A DNA stretch of 64,000 bases from Saprospiraceae bacterium (lineage in GTDB: Bacteria; Bacteroidota; Bacteroidia; Chitinophagales; Saprospiraceae), in NCBI GenBank assembly GCA_020436935.1, contig JAGQWX010000006.1:85361-149360 (forward strand), read 5' to 3'. Position numbers and translations under genes: made by a program. The notes under the pieces were generated by a model. It had not been told where the DNA came from. It saw only the letters and a program-made list of their open reading frames with translations, and ran no database searches. This document shows, one piece after another, positions 44,789-52,883 of this stretch (position 1 is the first letter of the stretch; each line of letters starts with the position of its first letter).

Positions 44789-44829
44789 GAAGATTGCCTT
44801 AGGTATAGCAGATTTCCTTAATAATTACT

Positions 44830-44837
44830 TAATTTTG
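44830..44837 (+). promoter_or_regulatory. -7 promoter element before the two-component genes
   Basis: TAATTTTG matches TAnnTTTG exactly, 61 bases upstream of the response regulator ATG. No TTTG lies at the expected -33 position. Confidence 0.5.
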
Positions 44838-44898
44838 GAAATGAACGCTTAATCTAAATTTCACTCTAGTTTAGCGGCAGCTAAATGAAAAAGTTATC

Positions 44899-45588
44899 AT
44901 GGCGAATAAAACCAGAATACTCATTGTCGACGACGAGGAAGACATCACGGAATTTCTCCGCTATAACCTTGAGAAAGAAGATTATGAAGTAGAAGTAGCT
45001 ATGGACGGTGAGTCTGCACTTAAGATTGCCCCCAGATTTGATCCACATCTTGTAATTCTGGACATCATGATGCCAGGCATGGATGGGATAGAAGTGTGTG
45101 ACAGGATGCGATCTATGCCTGAATTCAACAATACTATAATCGTATTTTTGACGGCTAGAAGCGAATCCTTTACCCAGATTACAGCATTGGAAACGGGTGG
45201 TGATGACTACATTCAGAAGCCAATCAAACCCAATGTTTTTAAATCCAGGATCAAGGCCATATTGCGTAGACATCCGGGCTTAAATCAGGAAGGGCAAACG
45301 AGTTCGGTTTCCAAGTTTGGTGATTTGGAGATCAACTTCGAGAAGTTTATGGTATTCGTAAAAGGCGAGGAAGTACAACTGGCTCGCAAAGAGTTTGAGC
45401 TGCTGGCTCTGCTGGCATCAAAACCAGGCAAAGTGTTTAAAAGAAATGAAATCCTCAGCAAGGTTTGGGGTGAGGAAGTGATTGTAGGCGACCGTACCAT
45501 TGATGTTCATATCAGGAAACTCCGGGAGAAGATTGGTGGTGAGTACATTGCAACCCTTAAAGGCGTAGGATATAAGTTGGACTATTAA
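44899..45588 (+). CDS. OmpR/PhoB-type response regulator
   Basis: A 229-residue regulator. The receiver domain (about 5-120) has the acidic pair Asp11-Asp12, the phosphoacceptor Asp55 in VILDIMMPGMDG, and the conserved Lys in IQKPIKP. The C-terminal winged helix (about 135-228) shows RKEFELLALLASKPGKVFKR and DRTIDVHIRKLREKIGG, the DNA-binding part. It is cotranscribed with the kinase that starts two bases after its stop. PhoB-like by sequence, but no phosphate transport genes are near, so the signal is open. Confidence 0.94.
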   Translation: MANKTRILIVDDEEDITEFLRYNLEKEDYEVEVAMDGESALKIAPRFDPHLVILDIMMPGMDGIEVCDRMRSMPEFNNTIIVFLTARSESFTQITALETGGDDYIQKPIKPNVFKSRIKAILRRHPGLNQEGQTSSVSKFGDLEINFEKFMVFVKGEEVQLARKEFELLALLASKPGKVFKRNEILSKVWGEEVIVGDRTIDVHIRKLREKIGGEYIATLKGVGYKLDY

Positions 45589-45590
45589 TA

Positions 45591-46637
45591 TTGTATAAAA
45601 ACCTGACCATAAGGCAATTGACATTTTATGTCACCGCCATTATCACATTGATCAATGGAGCAATGTTTATGGTTTTGTATTCGTACATTTCAGATTTCAA
45701 AATCACTGTGCCTGAAATCCTGATCTTGTCGTCAGGTGCATTGCTCAACTTTTTTTTCATTGCCATTTTGCTGGAACGCGTTGTTTTTAGGAAGATCAAG
45801 ATCATTTACAAGATGATCAAAGCACAGAAACTGACCCGGGACGAGAAGACACAAATAGATGCTGGCATTACGGCCATTTCCAAGGTCAGCGACGATGTAG
45901 AAGAATGGGCAAAAAATACCACTGACGAGATCAAGTACCTCAAATCTCTCGAAAAATACAGGAAGGATTATGTGGGAAACATTTCTCATGAATTGAAGAC
46001 TCCGATTTTTAGCATTCAGGGATATCTGCACACATTGGTGGAGGGTGGACTATATGACAACAGGGTCAATATGTCTTACCTCAAGAGGGCCATCAGTAAT
46101 GTGGATCGATTGAGAAATATTGTTGATGATCTCGAAATCATCAGCCGTTTGGAATCTGAAGAGACCATCGTAGCTCCTGAAAAATTTGATTTGAAGGCCC
46201 TGGTCAAAGAGGTCATTGACGACTGCGAAATGATGGCGACTGGCAAACAGATCAAAATTCTATTTAAGGAAGGTGCAAGTCAGAGCTATAATGTGTCGGC
46301 AGACCGGGAAATGATCCGTCAGGTCATGAACAACCTCGTGGTCAATGCGATAAAATATGGTAAAGAAGATGGAAAAATCACCATCTCGTTCTACGACCTT
46401 GAAGGTACCATTCTTACTGAAGTATCTGATGATGGCATCGGAATTGAAGAGCAGCATCTCAAACACCTTTTCGATCGGTTCTATCGGGTAGAATCCAGCC
46501 GTTCCAGAAAAATTGGAGGTTCAGGTTTGGGCCTGTCTATTGTAAAACACATCATTGAAGCCCATGAACAAAACCTCAATGTCAGAAGTACGCCAGGTAT
46601 AGGGACAACATTTGGATTTACCCTGAACAAAGCCTAA
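45591..46637 (+). CDS. Membrane sensor histidine kinase
   Basis: A 348-residue kinase with two membrane segments (about residues 10-30 and 40-62) and a very short external loop, so it likely senses through the membrane or a partner. The phosphoacceptor is His133 in NISHELKTPIF. ATP-binding boxes follow: N box NNLVVNAIKYG, G1 DDGIGIEEQH, F box LFDRFYRVE and G2 GGSGLGLSIVK. Such PhoR-like kinases phosphorylate the regulator encoded two bases upstream. The start is a TTG; the next ATG would remove the first membrane segment. Confidence 0.92.
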   Translation: MYKNLTIRQLTFYVTAIITLINGAMFMVLYSYISDFKITVPEILILSSGALLNFFFIAILLERVVFRKIKIIYKMIKAQKLTRDEKTQIDAGITAISKVSDDVEEWAKNTTDEIKYLKSLEKYRKDYVGNISHELKTPIFSIQGYLHTLVEGGLYDNRVNMSYLKRAISNVDRLRNIVDDLEIISRLESEETIVAPEKFDLKALVKEVIDDCEMMATGKQIKILFKEGASQSYNVSADREMIRQVMNNLVVNAIKYGKEDGKITISFYDLEGTILTEVSDDGIGIEEQHLKHLFDRFYRVESSRSRKIGGSGLGLSIVKHIIEAHEQNLNVRSTPGIGTTFGFTLNKA

Positions 46638-46716
46638 ACCACCGAATAGAAACCTGGAATCTACAACATAAGGTTAAATATATCATATTTTATTAATGTA
46701 TTGTTTCGATTGTGCT

Positions 46717-46724
46717 TAGCTTTG
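46717..46724 (+). promoter_or_regulatory. -7 promoter element before the MFS/NamZ genes
   Basis: TAGCTTTG matches TAnnTTTG exactly and ends 13 bases before the ATG at 46738, so the leader should be very short. Confidence 0.5.
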
Positions 46725-46737
46725 AGCCTCAGTTGAT

Positions 46738-47958
46738 ATGTCTATTTTTCAGTTATACATAAAATCCTTTTCAGGCCTCAACAGATATGTTTGGCTATTG
46801 GCGTTGGTCAATCTCATCAACAGGACCGGGTCTATGGTTTTGCCTTTTATGACCCTGTATTTGACAAAAGAATTGGGAATCCCTCTGAGCAATGCCGGCT
46901 ATGCCATGTCGGCATATGGTCTGGGAAGCATTATAGGCAGTTATCTTGGCGGAAAACTTGCTGATAAATACCATTACAAAGACATCCAGGTGGCGTCTTT
47001 GTTGTTTGGGGGTATCATGTTGCTACCGCTGATTTTTATTCGATCATTTCCATTGATTGTGGTCAACGTGTTTCTGTTCAGCATAGTAGCTGAGTCTTTC
47101 AGACCTGCAAATACGGTTTCCATTGCAGCATTTTCTAAGCCTGAAAATAGAACAAGGTCGTTTTCACTCATGCGATTGGCATTCAACCTCGGGTTTACGC
47201 TCGGTCCGGCTATAGGAGGAATTGTAGCTGGTCTCCTGGGCTATAAGTGGCTGTTTTTGATAGATAGCCTTACGTGTATAGCTGCTGCATTTGTATTGAT
47301 ATACGCTTTGCCTAAAAAGGAGCGAACACAGGAAGAAAGCAAAAATACCTTGGACGAACGGGAGAAAAGCCCTTCTGTATATAAGGATAAAAAGTTCCTG
47401 CTTTTTGCCCTTCTTGTAGCTTTTTACGCCATCAGCTTTTTCCAATTATTCAATACGGTGCCCGTATTCTTTGCCAGAGATCTTGGATATTCAGAACCGC
47501 TGATAGGATTATTGCTCGCCCTCAATGGTGCTTTTGTAGTTCTCCTCGAAATGCCCATTGTGGCCAAACTGGAGAGTTACAGTAGATTTATGATTCTCAT
47601 TATGTCTGGATGCCTGTCGATGGCATTGGCGTACTTATTGCTTGTGCCAGCCTATCCCTCTATTGTCATATCTGTGATTTATACCTTCTTCATTACTGTT
47701 TCGGAGATACTGGCTATGCCATTCATGATGAATTTTACAGTGTCGAGAGCACCGGTATCACGACAAGGTGAATATGTTGCTGTTTATTCCATAGCATATG
47801 GAATAGCTCATATTTTAGCGCCATTGTTTGGTTTCTGGATCGCGGACCATTATGGATTCAGCACCATGTTTTCGGTTTTTATAGGCATATCCATTTTATT
47901 AGCTTTTGTGTTTTACAGTTTGCGGAAAAAGCACGACATGGAATCATCTTCAACATAA
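46738..47958 (+). CDS. MFS transporter
   Basis: A 406-residue carrier with about 12 membrane segments. The major facilitator loop motif GGKLADKYHYK is present after segment two, with NRTRSFSLMRLAFNLGFTLGPAIGG in the region of segments four and five, a pattern common among drug-proton antiporter-like MFS proteins. The sequence does not give the substrate. It lies 12 bases upstream of a NamZ-type muramidase gene, so uptake of a peptidoglycan-derived sugar is a reasonable inference; drug export is the alternative. Confidence 0.88.
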   Translation: MSIFQLYIKSFSGLNRYVWLLALVNLINRTGSMVLPFMTLYLTKELGIPLSNAGYAMSAYGLGSIIGSYLGGKLADKYHYKDIQVASLLFGGIMLLPLIFIRSFPLIVVNVFLFSIVAESFRPANTVSIAAFSKPENRTRSFSLMRLAFNLGFTLGPAIGGIVAGLLGYKWLFLIDSLTCIAAAFVLIYALPKKERTQEESKNTLDEREKSPSVYKDKKFLLFALLVAFYAISFFQLFNTVPVFFARDLGYSEPLIGLLLALNGAFVVLLEMPIVAKLESYSRFMILIMSGCLSMALAYLLLVPAYPSIVISVIYTFFITVSEILAMPFMMNFTVSRAPVSRQGEYVAVYSIAYGIAHILAPLFGFWIADHYGFSTMFSVFIGISILLAFVFYSLRKKHDMESSST

Positions 47959-47970
47959 AACTCTTGTGTT

Positions 47971-49191
47971 ATGACAAAATTATTGATGCTGTATTTTATT
48001 TCATTGTTTGGATGCGCTACTTCTGCTAATCAGACCTCGGTTCCAGATAATGTTGAGACAGGTTCTGTTAAGGATACTACCGAGGTCATGAAAACGGGGG
48101 CAGAGAATACAGAATTATACCTTGGCCAGCTTAAAAACAAAAAGGTGGGCTTTGTAGTCAATCAAAGCAGTAAGATTGGCAACCAGCATATACTTGATTT
48201 TATGTTGTCGAATGGTGTGAAACCGACCAAAATATTTGCCTTGGAACATGGCATCAGAGGAACAGTAGCAGATGGAGACCACATTAAAAATGGTGTTGAT
48301 TCCATCACAGGAAGCCCAATCATTTCGCTATATGGCACCAACAGAAAGCCTACAAAAGAAGACATGACAGGCTTGGATGTTATAGTTTTTGATATCCAGG
48401 ATGTTGGGGTAAGGTTTTATACTTATATATCATCATTGCAATTGATACTTGAGTCGGGTGCGGAAAATAAAGTAAAAGTTATTGTTCTGGACCGGCCCAA
48501 TCCGCATGCTAATTATGTAGCCGGCCCCGTTTTGGAGGACAAGTTCAAATCCTTTGTTGGGGCATTTAACATCCCTGTGGTCTATGGCATGACCATTGGA
48601 GAATTGGCAGGGATGATGGTAGGTGAAAGGTGGATCAACGAAGCTGCCAACTGCAATTATGAAGTAATCAAATGTACCAATTATGATCGAAACAAGCTGT
48701 ATCCTTTGTCTGCATGGCCATCACCAAACCTTCCTAATATGAGGGCTGTTTTGCTCTATCCTTCACTTTGTTTTTTTGAAGGAACGGATGTCAGTGTAGG
48801 TAGAGGCACCAGCAAACAATTTCAGATTTTTGGACACCCGGCCTTCAAGGACCTCTATAATTTTTCATTCAAACCGATGCCCAATGTTGGTTCCAGTTCA
48901 CCTCCTCAAATGAATGTCACCTGTTATGGGAGGGATCTTTCTGATTTAGACCCTGACATGTTGTTCCAAAAGCAAAAAATCGATTATTCATACCTGGTTG
49001 AAGCATTTGCTGCAACAAAAAAAACCGGAGTAGAATTAGTTACGAGAGCATCTCACTTTGATAGACTCGCAGGAACGGAAAGACTCAAGAATGCAGTCAC
49101 TTCAGGAAAAACAATTGAAGAAATTGAGGCCATGTTTTCGTCTGAAATAGAAGCCTTCAAAACCAAAAGACAAAAGTACTTACTGTATTGA
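47971..49191 (+). CDS. NamZ/DUF1343 exo-beta-N-acetylmuramidase-like lipoprotein
   Basis: A 406-residue lipoprotein (signal ending at the cysteine in FGCATSAN, about residue 15). It matches the DUF1343 family: KVGFVVNQSSKIGN, FALEHGIRG, VIVFDIQDVGVRFYTYISSL, VIVLDRPNPHA and WPSPNLPNMRAVLLYPSLCFFEGTDVSVGRGT. One family member has been shown to be an exo-acting N-acetylmuramidase (NamZ). The lead residues FEGTDVSVGRGT are intact. It would release MurNAc from the ends of muropeptide sugars in the periplasm. It shares an operon with the MFS carrier. Confidence 0.9.
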   Translation: MTKLLMLYFISLFGCATSANQTSVPDNVETGSVKDTTEVMKTGAENTELYLGQLKNKKVGFVVNQSSKIGNQHILDFMLSNGVKPTKIFALEHGIRGTVADGDHIKNGVDSITGSPIISLYGTNRKPTKEDMTGLDVIVFDIQDVGVRFYTYISSLQLILESGAENKVKVIVLDRPNPHANYVAGPVLEDKFKSFVGAFNIPVVYGMTIGELAGMMVGERWINEAANCNYEVIKCTNYDRNKLYPLSAWPSPNLPNMRAVLLYPSLCFFEGTDVSVGRGTSKQFQIFGHPAFKDLYNFSFKPMPNVGSSSPPQMNVTCYGRDLSDLDPDMLFQKQKIDYSYLVEAFAATKKTGVELVTRASHFDRLAGTERLKNAVTSGKTIEEIEAMFSSEIEAFKTKRQKYLLY

Positions 49192-49195
49192 TGCT

Positions 49196-49636
49196 TTAGG
49201 GGCAATCCCTGTAAGCATTGAGTTCTATCAACTTTTCAATTACCAGCGTTTTGAGGCTATCGCCTTCCATTCCTGGTCTGAGTTCATATTCACCAAGGAC
49301 TTCCATAAATACCTTTGCTCCCGCTTCTTCAACGGTATTGGAATAAGCACTCTCCAGATTGATCATAATCTCTCCATCATCTGATGTCACAGGCATGTTT
49401 TCACTTGTTCCACATGGAGTGAAATTGTGGGCGTCTGCGAAATACTGAAAATGACCAATCAAGGAAATGTGTTTTGTCTCATCGTGATAACTGATATCCT
49501 GAGTGTCTGAGACATTCTGCTCCTTACTTATTTCACTTCCATCCAAATTATTGGAGTCAATGGTATTGGAATTATTGGTGTTGGATTTGCAAGAGATCAT
49601 CCATACCAAAGCAAGAAACAGGGTTAACTTCTTCAT
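49196..49636 (-). CDS. Small lipoprotein, unknown function
   Basis: A 146-residue protein with a lipoprotein signal ending at about Cys16 (WMISC). A low-complexity Asn/Ser linker (about 18-45) leads to a short domain with DISYHDETKHISLIGHFQYF and NFTPCGTSENMPVTSDDGE, seen in small uncharacterised Bacteroidota lipoproteins. A final cysteine pairs possibly with the CGT one. Its ATG overlaps the stop of the upstream NlpC/P60 gene (ATGA), so the two are coupled. It converges on the NamZ gene with four bases between. Confidence 0.7.
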   Translation of the reverse strand: MKKLTLFLALVWMISCKSNTNNSNTIDSNNLDGSEISKEQNVSDTQDISYHDETKHISLIGHFQYFADAHNFTPCGTSENMPVTSDDGEIMINLESAYSNTVEEAGAKVFMEVLGEYELRPGMEGDSLKTLVIEKLIELNAYRDCP

Positions 49637-50487
49637 TTCAACAATTTTGGTTCAGCAATTGAAGGCTTTTCCAGGTGCCACGAGAGAGGAATCCTCTTGA
49701 TCCACTTCAATCGGTGGGTGTATTTTTTGGTCTGTCTGTTGAAAATTCCTTCGTGATCCAACTTGTCAATTCTTACACGACCACTGGCATGTATGATTTC
49801 CTGATTTTCCAGTATGATGCCCACGTGGGTGATTCTGCCTTCTTCATTCTGAAAAAAACCAAGATCACAAGGTTCGGCTATTTCAACAAAATCCACCATT
49901 TCTCCGTGTTCTGCCTGTTGATAAGCATCTCTGGGCAAGGTATAACCACAAGTCTTAAAAACGACCTGTGTAAAACCACTGCAATCAATTCCAAAAGGTG
50001 ATCTACCACCCCACAAGTAAGGTGCATTCAGATACTTTTTTGCAATTTTTATCAGGATTTCCTTATTGATCCGGGCTGTTTGTGGCTGGATCGCACCGCC
50101 ATTGAATACATACTTATATTCCGGATGATAAAAACCGATGCCATCAAACTTCGGAAGGTTGCTTCCCAATAAAACTGGTGTGGTGATATCGCCATTGATC
50201 AGGTAAGATACGATATCTGTTGAATAGGCTGGGGCTTCACAACATTTTGCAAATTCTTTTTCTGTAAGGAAAAACACCGTTTTAGGATCTGTCCACCCTT
50301 CGTAACCATCCATAGTACAGGAAATCTTTATCCAGTTTTTACCTTTCTTTCTTAGTATTTTGCCTGACTCACCGAAGAGAATTTGAGAAACCATTTCTGA
50401 TTTATCATCCGGAAAGGCGCGAAGAGGACTGCAAGCTACATTGCACAGCACATAGTCTTTGGGCAGTTTATCTTGTTTTCGGGCCAA
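49633..50487 (-). CDS. NlpC/P60 (C40) peptidase with SH3 domains
   Basis: A 284-residue cysteine peptidase. N-terminal SH3-like domains (about 10-160) show CNVACSPLRAFPDDKSEMVSQILFGES and NWIKISCTMDGYEGWTD. The peptidase domain (about 165-270) has the nucleophile in GIDCSGFTQ and His in RITHVGIIL, followed by EIIHASGRVRID with the third polar residue. It cuts D-gamma-Glu to diamino-acid bonds in wall peptides. No signal peptide is visible, so it may be cytoplasmic and act in recycling. Its start is ambiguous: a longer frame begins at GTG 50571, but a perfect -7 element (50516-50523) lies inside it, so TTG at 50487 is preferred. Confidence 0.85.
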   Translation of the reverse strand: MARKQDKLPKDYVLCNVACSPLRAFPDDKSEMVSQILFGESGKILRKKGKNWIKISCTMDGYEGWTDPKTVFFLTEKEFAKCCEAPAYSTDIVSYLINGDITTPVLLGSNLPKFDGIGFYHPEYKYVFNGGAIQPQTARINKEILIKIAKKYLNAPYLWGGRSPFGIDCSGFTQVVFKTCGYTLPRDAYQQAEHGEMVDFVEIAEPCDLGFFQNEEGRITHVGIILENQEIIHASGRVRIDKLDHEGIFNRQTKKYTHRLKWIKRIPLSWHLEKPSIAEPKLLK

Positions 50488-50515
50488 AGTAAAACGGATT
50501 CTGGTTAATAGATTG

Positions 50516-50523
50516 CAAATGTA
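50516..50523 (-). promoter_or_regulatory. -7 promoter element of the NlpC/P60 gene
   Basis: Minus-strand TACATTTG matches TAnnTTTG exactly, 28 bases upstream of the TTG at 50487. It lies within the longer reading frame from 50571, arguing against that start. Confidence 0.5.
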
Positions 50524-50666
50524 AATAAATAATTTTACAGACTGATCGTTAATAAAACGGATAGATTGCACATCTGGTATTTAGGAGTTTTATGCAGCAT
50601 TGTTACATTTTGATGCCATTTATGCGTTCAAATCTATTTCTGATGAGTATATATATATTTAATTAC

Positions 50667-50674
50667 TATATTTG
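50667..50674 (+). promoter_or_regulatory. -7 promoter element before the DUF3098/uppP/truB operon
   Basis: TATATTTG matches TAnnTTTG exactly and ends 21 bases upstream of the ATG at 50696. Confidence 0.55.
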
Positions 50675-50695
50675 TAGCTTTAATCAAGCAAGGAA

Positions 50696-51028
50696 ATGAG
50701 CAAAAAGAAAAAGGTAGTAGTCACCACATCAAGTGCCAAAACAGATGAAAGTCTGGAGCCAACAAAGTCTAGAGTTAGCGCAAATGTTTCCAGTGCAGCT
50801 GTAAAGGAATCAGCAGACATGTTGTTCGGAAGGAGAAACTATATGTGGGTTCTAGGTGGAATTGGGCTAATGGTGCTTGGTTTTGCTTTGATGGCCGGTG
50901 GTCATATGCCATCTCCTGACGTTTGGGATCCAGACCTGATCTATTCTTTCCGCAGAACGGTTTTAGCACCAATTTTCATACTTGCAGGTCTTGGCTTACA
51001 GGTAGTTGCAATATTTTCCAGAAAGTAA
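50696..51028 (+). CDS. DUF3098 family small membrane protein
   Basis: A 110-residue protein: a basic, Ser/Lys-rich cytoplasmic N terminus, then two membrane segments at about 51-68 and 89-107. LFGRRNYMWVLGGIGLMVLGFALMAGG and RRTVLAPIFILAGLGLQVVAIF are the DUF3098 hallmark. It lies directly upstream of uppP and truB, the order often seen in Bacteroidota (usually with ftsX first, absent here). A role near cell-division or envelope growth is inferred only from that company. Confidence 0.88.
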   Translation: MSKKKKVVVTTSSAKTDESLEPTKSRVSANVSSAAVKESADMLFGRRNYMWVLGGIGLMVLGFALMAGGHMPSPDVWDPDLIYSFRRTVLAPIFILAGLGLQVVAIFSRK

Positions 51029-51040
51029 GAACCACATTTT

Positions 51041-51832
51041 ATGGGTGAAATAATAAAAGGCATTGTACTAGGCATAGTGCAAGGCATTACAGAGTTTTTG
51101 CCTGTGAGCAGCAGCGGACACCTTGAAATTGCAAAATATTTTCTAGGTGAAAATGCCATAGGAGAAGAAAGTTTGCTCATGACGGTAGTGCTTCACTTCG
51201 GCACGGCGCTTGCAACGATATTCGTTTTCAGAATAGACATCCTTGAAATTTTTAAAGGCCTTTTTAAAAAGGGAGAATCTCAAAATTTTGCCCTTTACAT
51301 CATACTATCTATGATTCCTGCAGCTTTGGTAGGTATACTATTTGAAGATGCCATAGAATCGATGTTTGGAGGTAATATTTTGTTTGTTTGCGCAATGCTT
51401 ATAGTCACAGGCATCTTGTTGTACTTTGCTGATAAAGCAAAAGATACCGGTAAAAAGGTTGGATGGCCCGAGGCGATAATCATTGGTATTGCACAAGCCA
51501 TCGCCATTACTCCGGGTATTTCAAGGAGTGGAGCAACCATCAGTACTTCGGTATTATTGGGCATTGACAAAGCCAGGGCTGCAAGATTTTCATTTCTTAT
51601 GGTTGTCCCACTCATCATAGGCAAAATAGCCAAGGATTTGCTCGACGGGGAATTTTCTAGAGATGAGGCTGCTATACTGCCACTTTTTGCAGGATTTGTT
51701 GCTTCATTTGTCGTTGGATATTTTGCCTGTGCATGGATGATCAAAATGGTGAAGCAGAGTAAGTTGATTTACTTCAGTATATATTGTCTAATTGTAGGGG
51801 TGGTTGGAGTCATCCTGACTTACATTCAATAA
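51041..51832 (+). CDS. uppP: Undecaprenyl-diphosphate phosphatase
   Basis: A 263-residue membrane enzyme of the UppP/BacA family with about eight segments. Both conserved motifs are present: EGITEFLPVSSSGHLEI at about 17-33, with the catalytic Glu, and TPGISRSGATISTSVLLGI at about 163-181 with the Arg. It removes a phosphate from undecaprenyl diphosphate to regenerate the wall-building lipid carrier. Its stop overlaps the truB start (TAATG). Confidence 0.96.
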   Translation: MGEIIKGIVLGIVQGITEFLPVSSSGHLEIAKYFLGENAIGEESLLMTVVLHFGTALATIFVFRIDILEIFKGLFKKGESQNFALYIILSMIPAALVGILFEDAIESMFGGNILFVCAMLIVTGILLYFADKAKDTGKKVGWPEAIIIGIAQAIAITPGISRSGATISTSVLLGIDKARAARFSFLMVVPLIIGKIAKDLLDGEFSRDEAAILPLFAGFVASFVVGYFACAWMIKMVKQSKLIYFSIYCLIVGVVGVILTYIQ

Positions 51833-52596
51833 TGCAGGATAGTATTCAAACAGATCGGATCATTGATTTTTCAAATTTAGAGGCTCAAATCAGCAATGCA
51901 GAAGAAGGGCTTGTTTTTTTAATCAATAAACCCCTCAGCTGGACCTCCTTTGATGTGGTAAATAAGTTGAGGTTTGCATTGAGGCATGCCACCGGAAACA
52001 GAAAAATCAAGGTGGGGCATGCGGGTACTTTAGATCCTTTGGCTACTGGTCTATTGCTCGTCTGTGTTGGGAAGTATACCAAAAAGATAGATGAACTCAC
52101 TTCCATGTCAAAGGCCTATGTTGCAAAAGTGAAATTCGGAGCCGAAACCGCTTCCTATGATGCCGAGTGCGAGGAGGAAAACTTAAAGCCAGAATTGGTG
52201 CCTGCATCTGTCAATGAACTGGAATCAGTGCTTGGAGCGTTCAGAGGACATATCATGCAAACTCCTCCGCTTTACAGCGCCATTAAAATCAATGGAAAGG
52301 AGGCTTACAAAATTGCGAGATCAGGTAAGACTGCGGAGCTAAAGCAAAGACCTGTGAATATTATAGAGCTTAAAGTGGTGAGTTATGAAGCACCTTTCGC
52401 AGAGCTCTTTATAGAATGTACTAAGGGAACATATATCAGATCACTGGCCCATGATATTGGACAGGAACTTGGATGTGGCGGTTATTTGACAGGACTTGTG
52501 AGGACTTCCATTGATGAGTATCAAAACGAAAAAGCAATCGGCGTAAATGAAGCTGTACAGTTTATTCAGGAAAGAATCATTAAAAAACAGGATTAG
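51832..52596 (+). CDS. truB: tRNA pseudouridine-55 synthase
   Basis: A 254-residue enzyme. The catalytic Asp68 lies in GHAGTLDPLATGLL, and later motifs YSAIKINGKEAY and CTKGTYIRSLAHDIG are typical of TruB. It converts U55 to pseudouridine in the T loop of tRNAs. The start at 51832 overlaps the uppP stop; a longer frame from 51784 would reach into uppP and is rejected. The gene overlaps the convergent PspC gene by four bases at its end. Confidence 0.96.
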   Translation: MQDSIQTDRIIDFSNLEAQISNAEEGLVFLINKPLSWTSFDVVNKLRFALRHATGNRKIKVGHAGTLDPLATGLLLVCVGKYTKKIDELTSMSKAYVAKVKFGAETASYDAECEEENLKPELVPASVNELESVLGAFRGHIMQTPPLYSAIKINGKEAYKIARSGKTAELKQRPVNIIELKVVSYEAPFAELFIECTKGTYIRSLAHDIGQELGCGGYLTGLVRTSIDEYQNEKAIGVNEAVQFIQERIIKKQD

Positions 52597-52802
52597 ACGG
52601 TCATCTTTTGATCATCTCTCAGATATTTTCTGATGTTCAGCCAGAAAGCTGTGAAAAGGTAAATGATCAAGGGAGAGCCTAAAGTTACAAAGGAGAGATA
52701 AATAAAATAAAGTCTCACCCTGCAAGCATGTACTCCCATTCTTTCGCCTAAGTAATTGCAGACGCCAAAACTGTATTTCTCTAAAAAGTCTTTTAACTCC
52801 AT
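52593..52802 (-). CDS. PspC domain small membrane protein
   Basis: A 69-residue protein made of a single PspC domain: FGVCNYLGERMGVHACRVRLYFIYLSFVTLGSPLIIYLF, with a hydrophobic stretch at about 32-55. It is much shorter than full-length PspC proteins, but stand-alone small versions are common in this phylum. The family is tied to envelope stress, but this gene is single and its role is uncertain. It has a good promoter of its own. Confidence 0.88.
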   Translation of the reverse strand: MELKDFLEKYSFGVCNYLGERMGVHACRVRLYFIYLSFVTLGSPLIIYLFTAFWLNIRKYLRDDQKMTV

Positions 52803-52820
52803 TAGGTCAATTTTCTACTC

Positions 52821-52851
52821 CAAAAATAATCAAATGTAATTACCGTGCAAA
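52821..52851 (-). promoter_or_regulatory. Full Bacteroidota promoter of the PspC gene
   Basis: On the minus strand TTTG (52851-52848), exactly 19 bases, then TATTTTTG (52828-52821), matching both consensus elements. A second perfect -7 element, TACATTTG (52838-52831), lies 10 bases upstream, so two starts are possible. Confidence 0.75.
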
Positions 52852-52883
52852 AGTTCATTTGATACTGGTAAAAATATAAAAAA

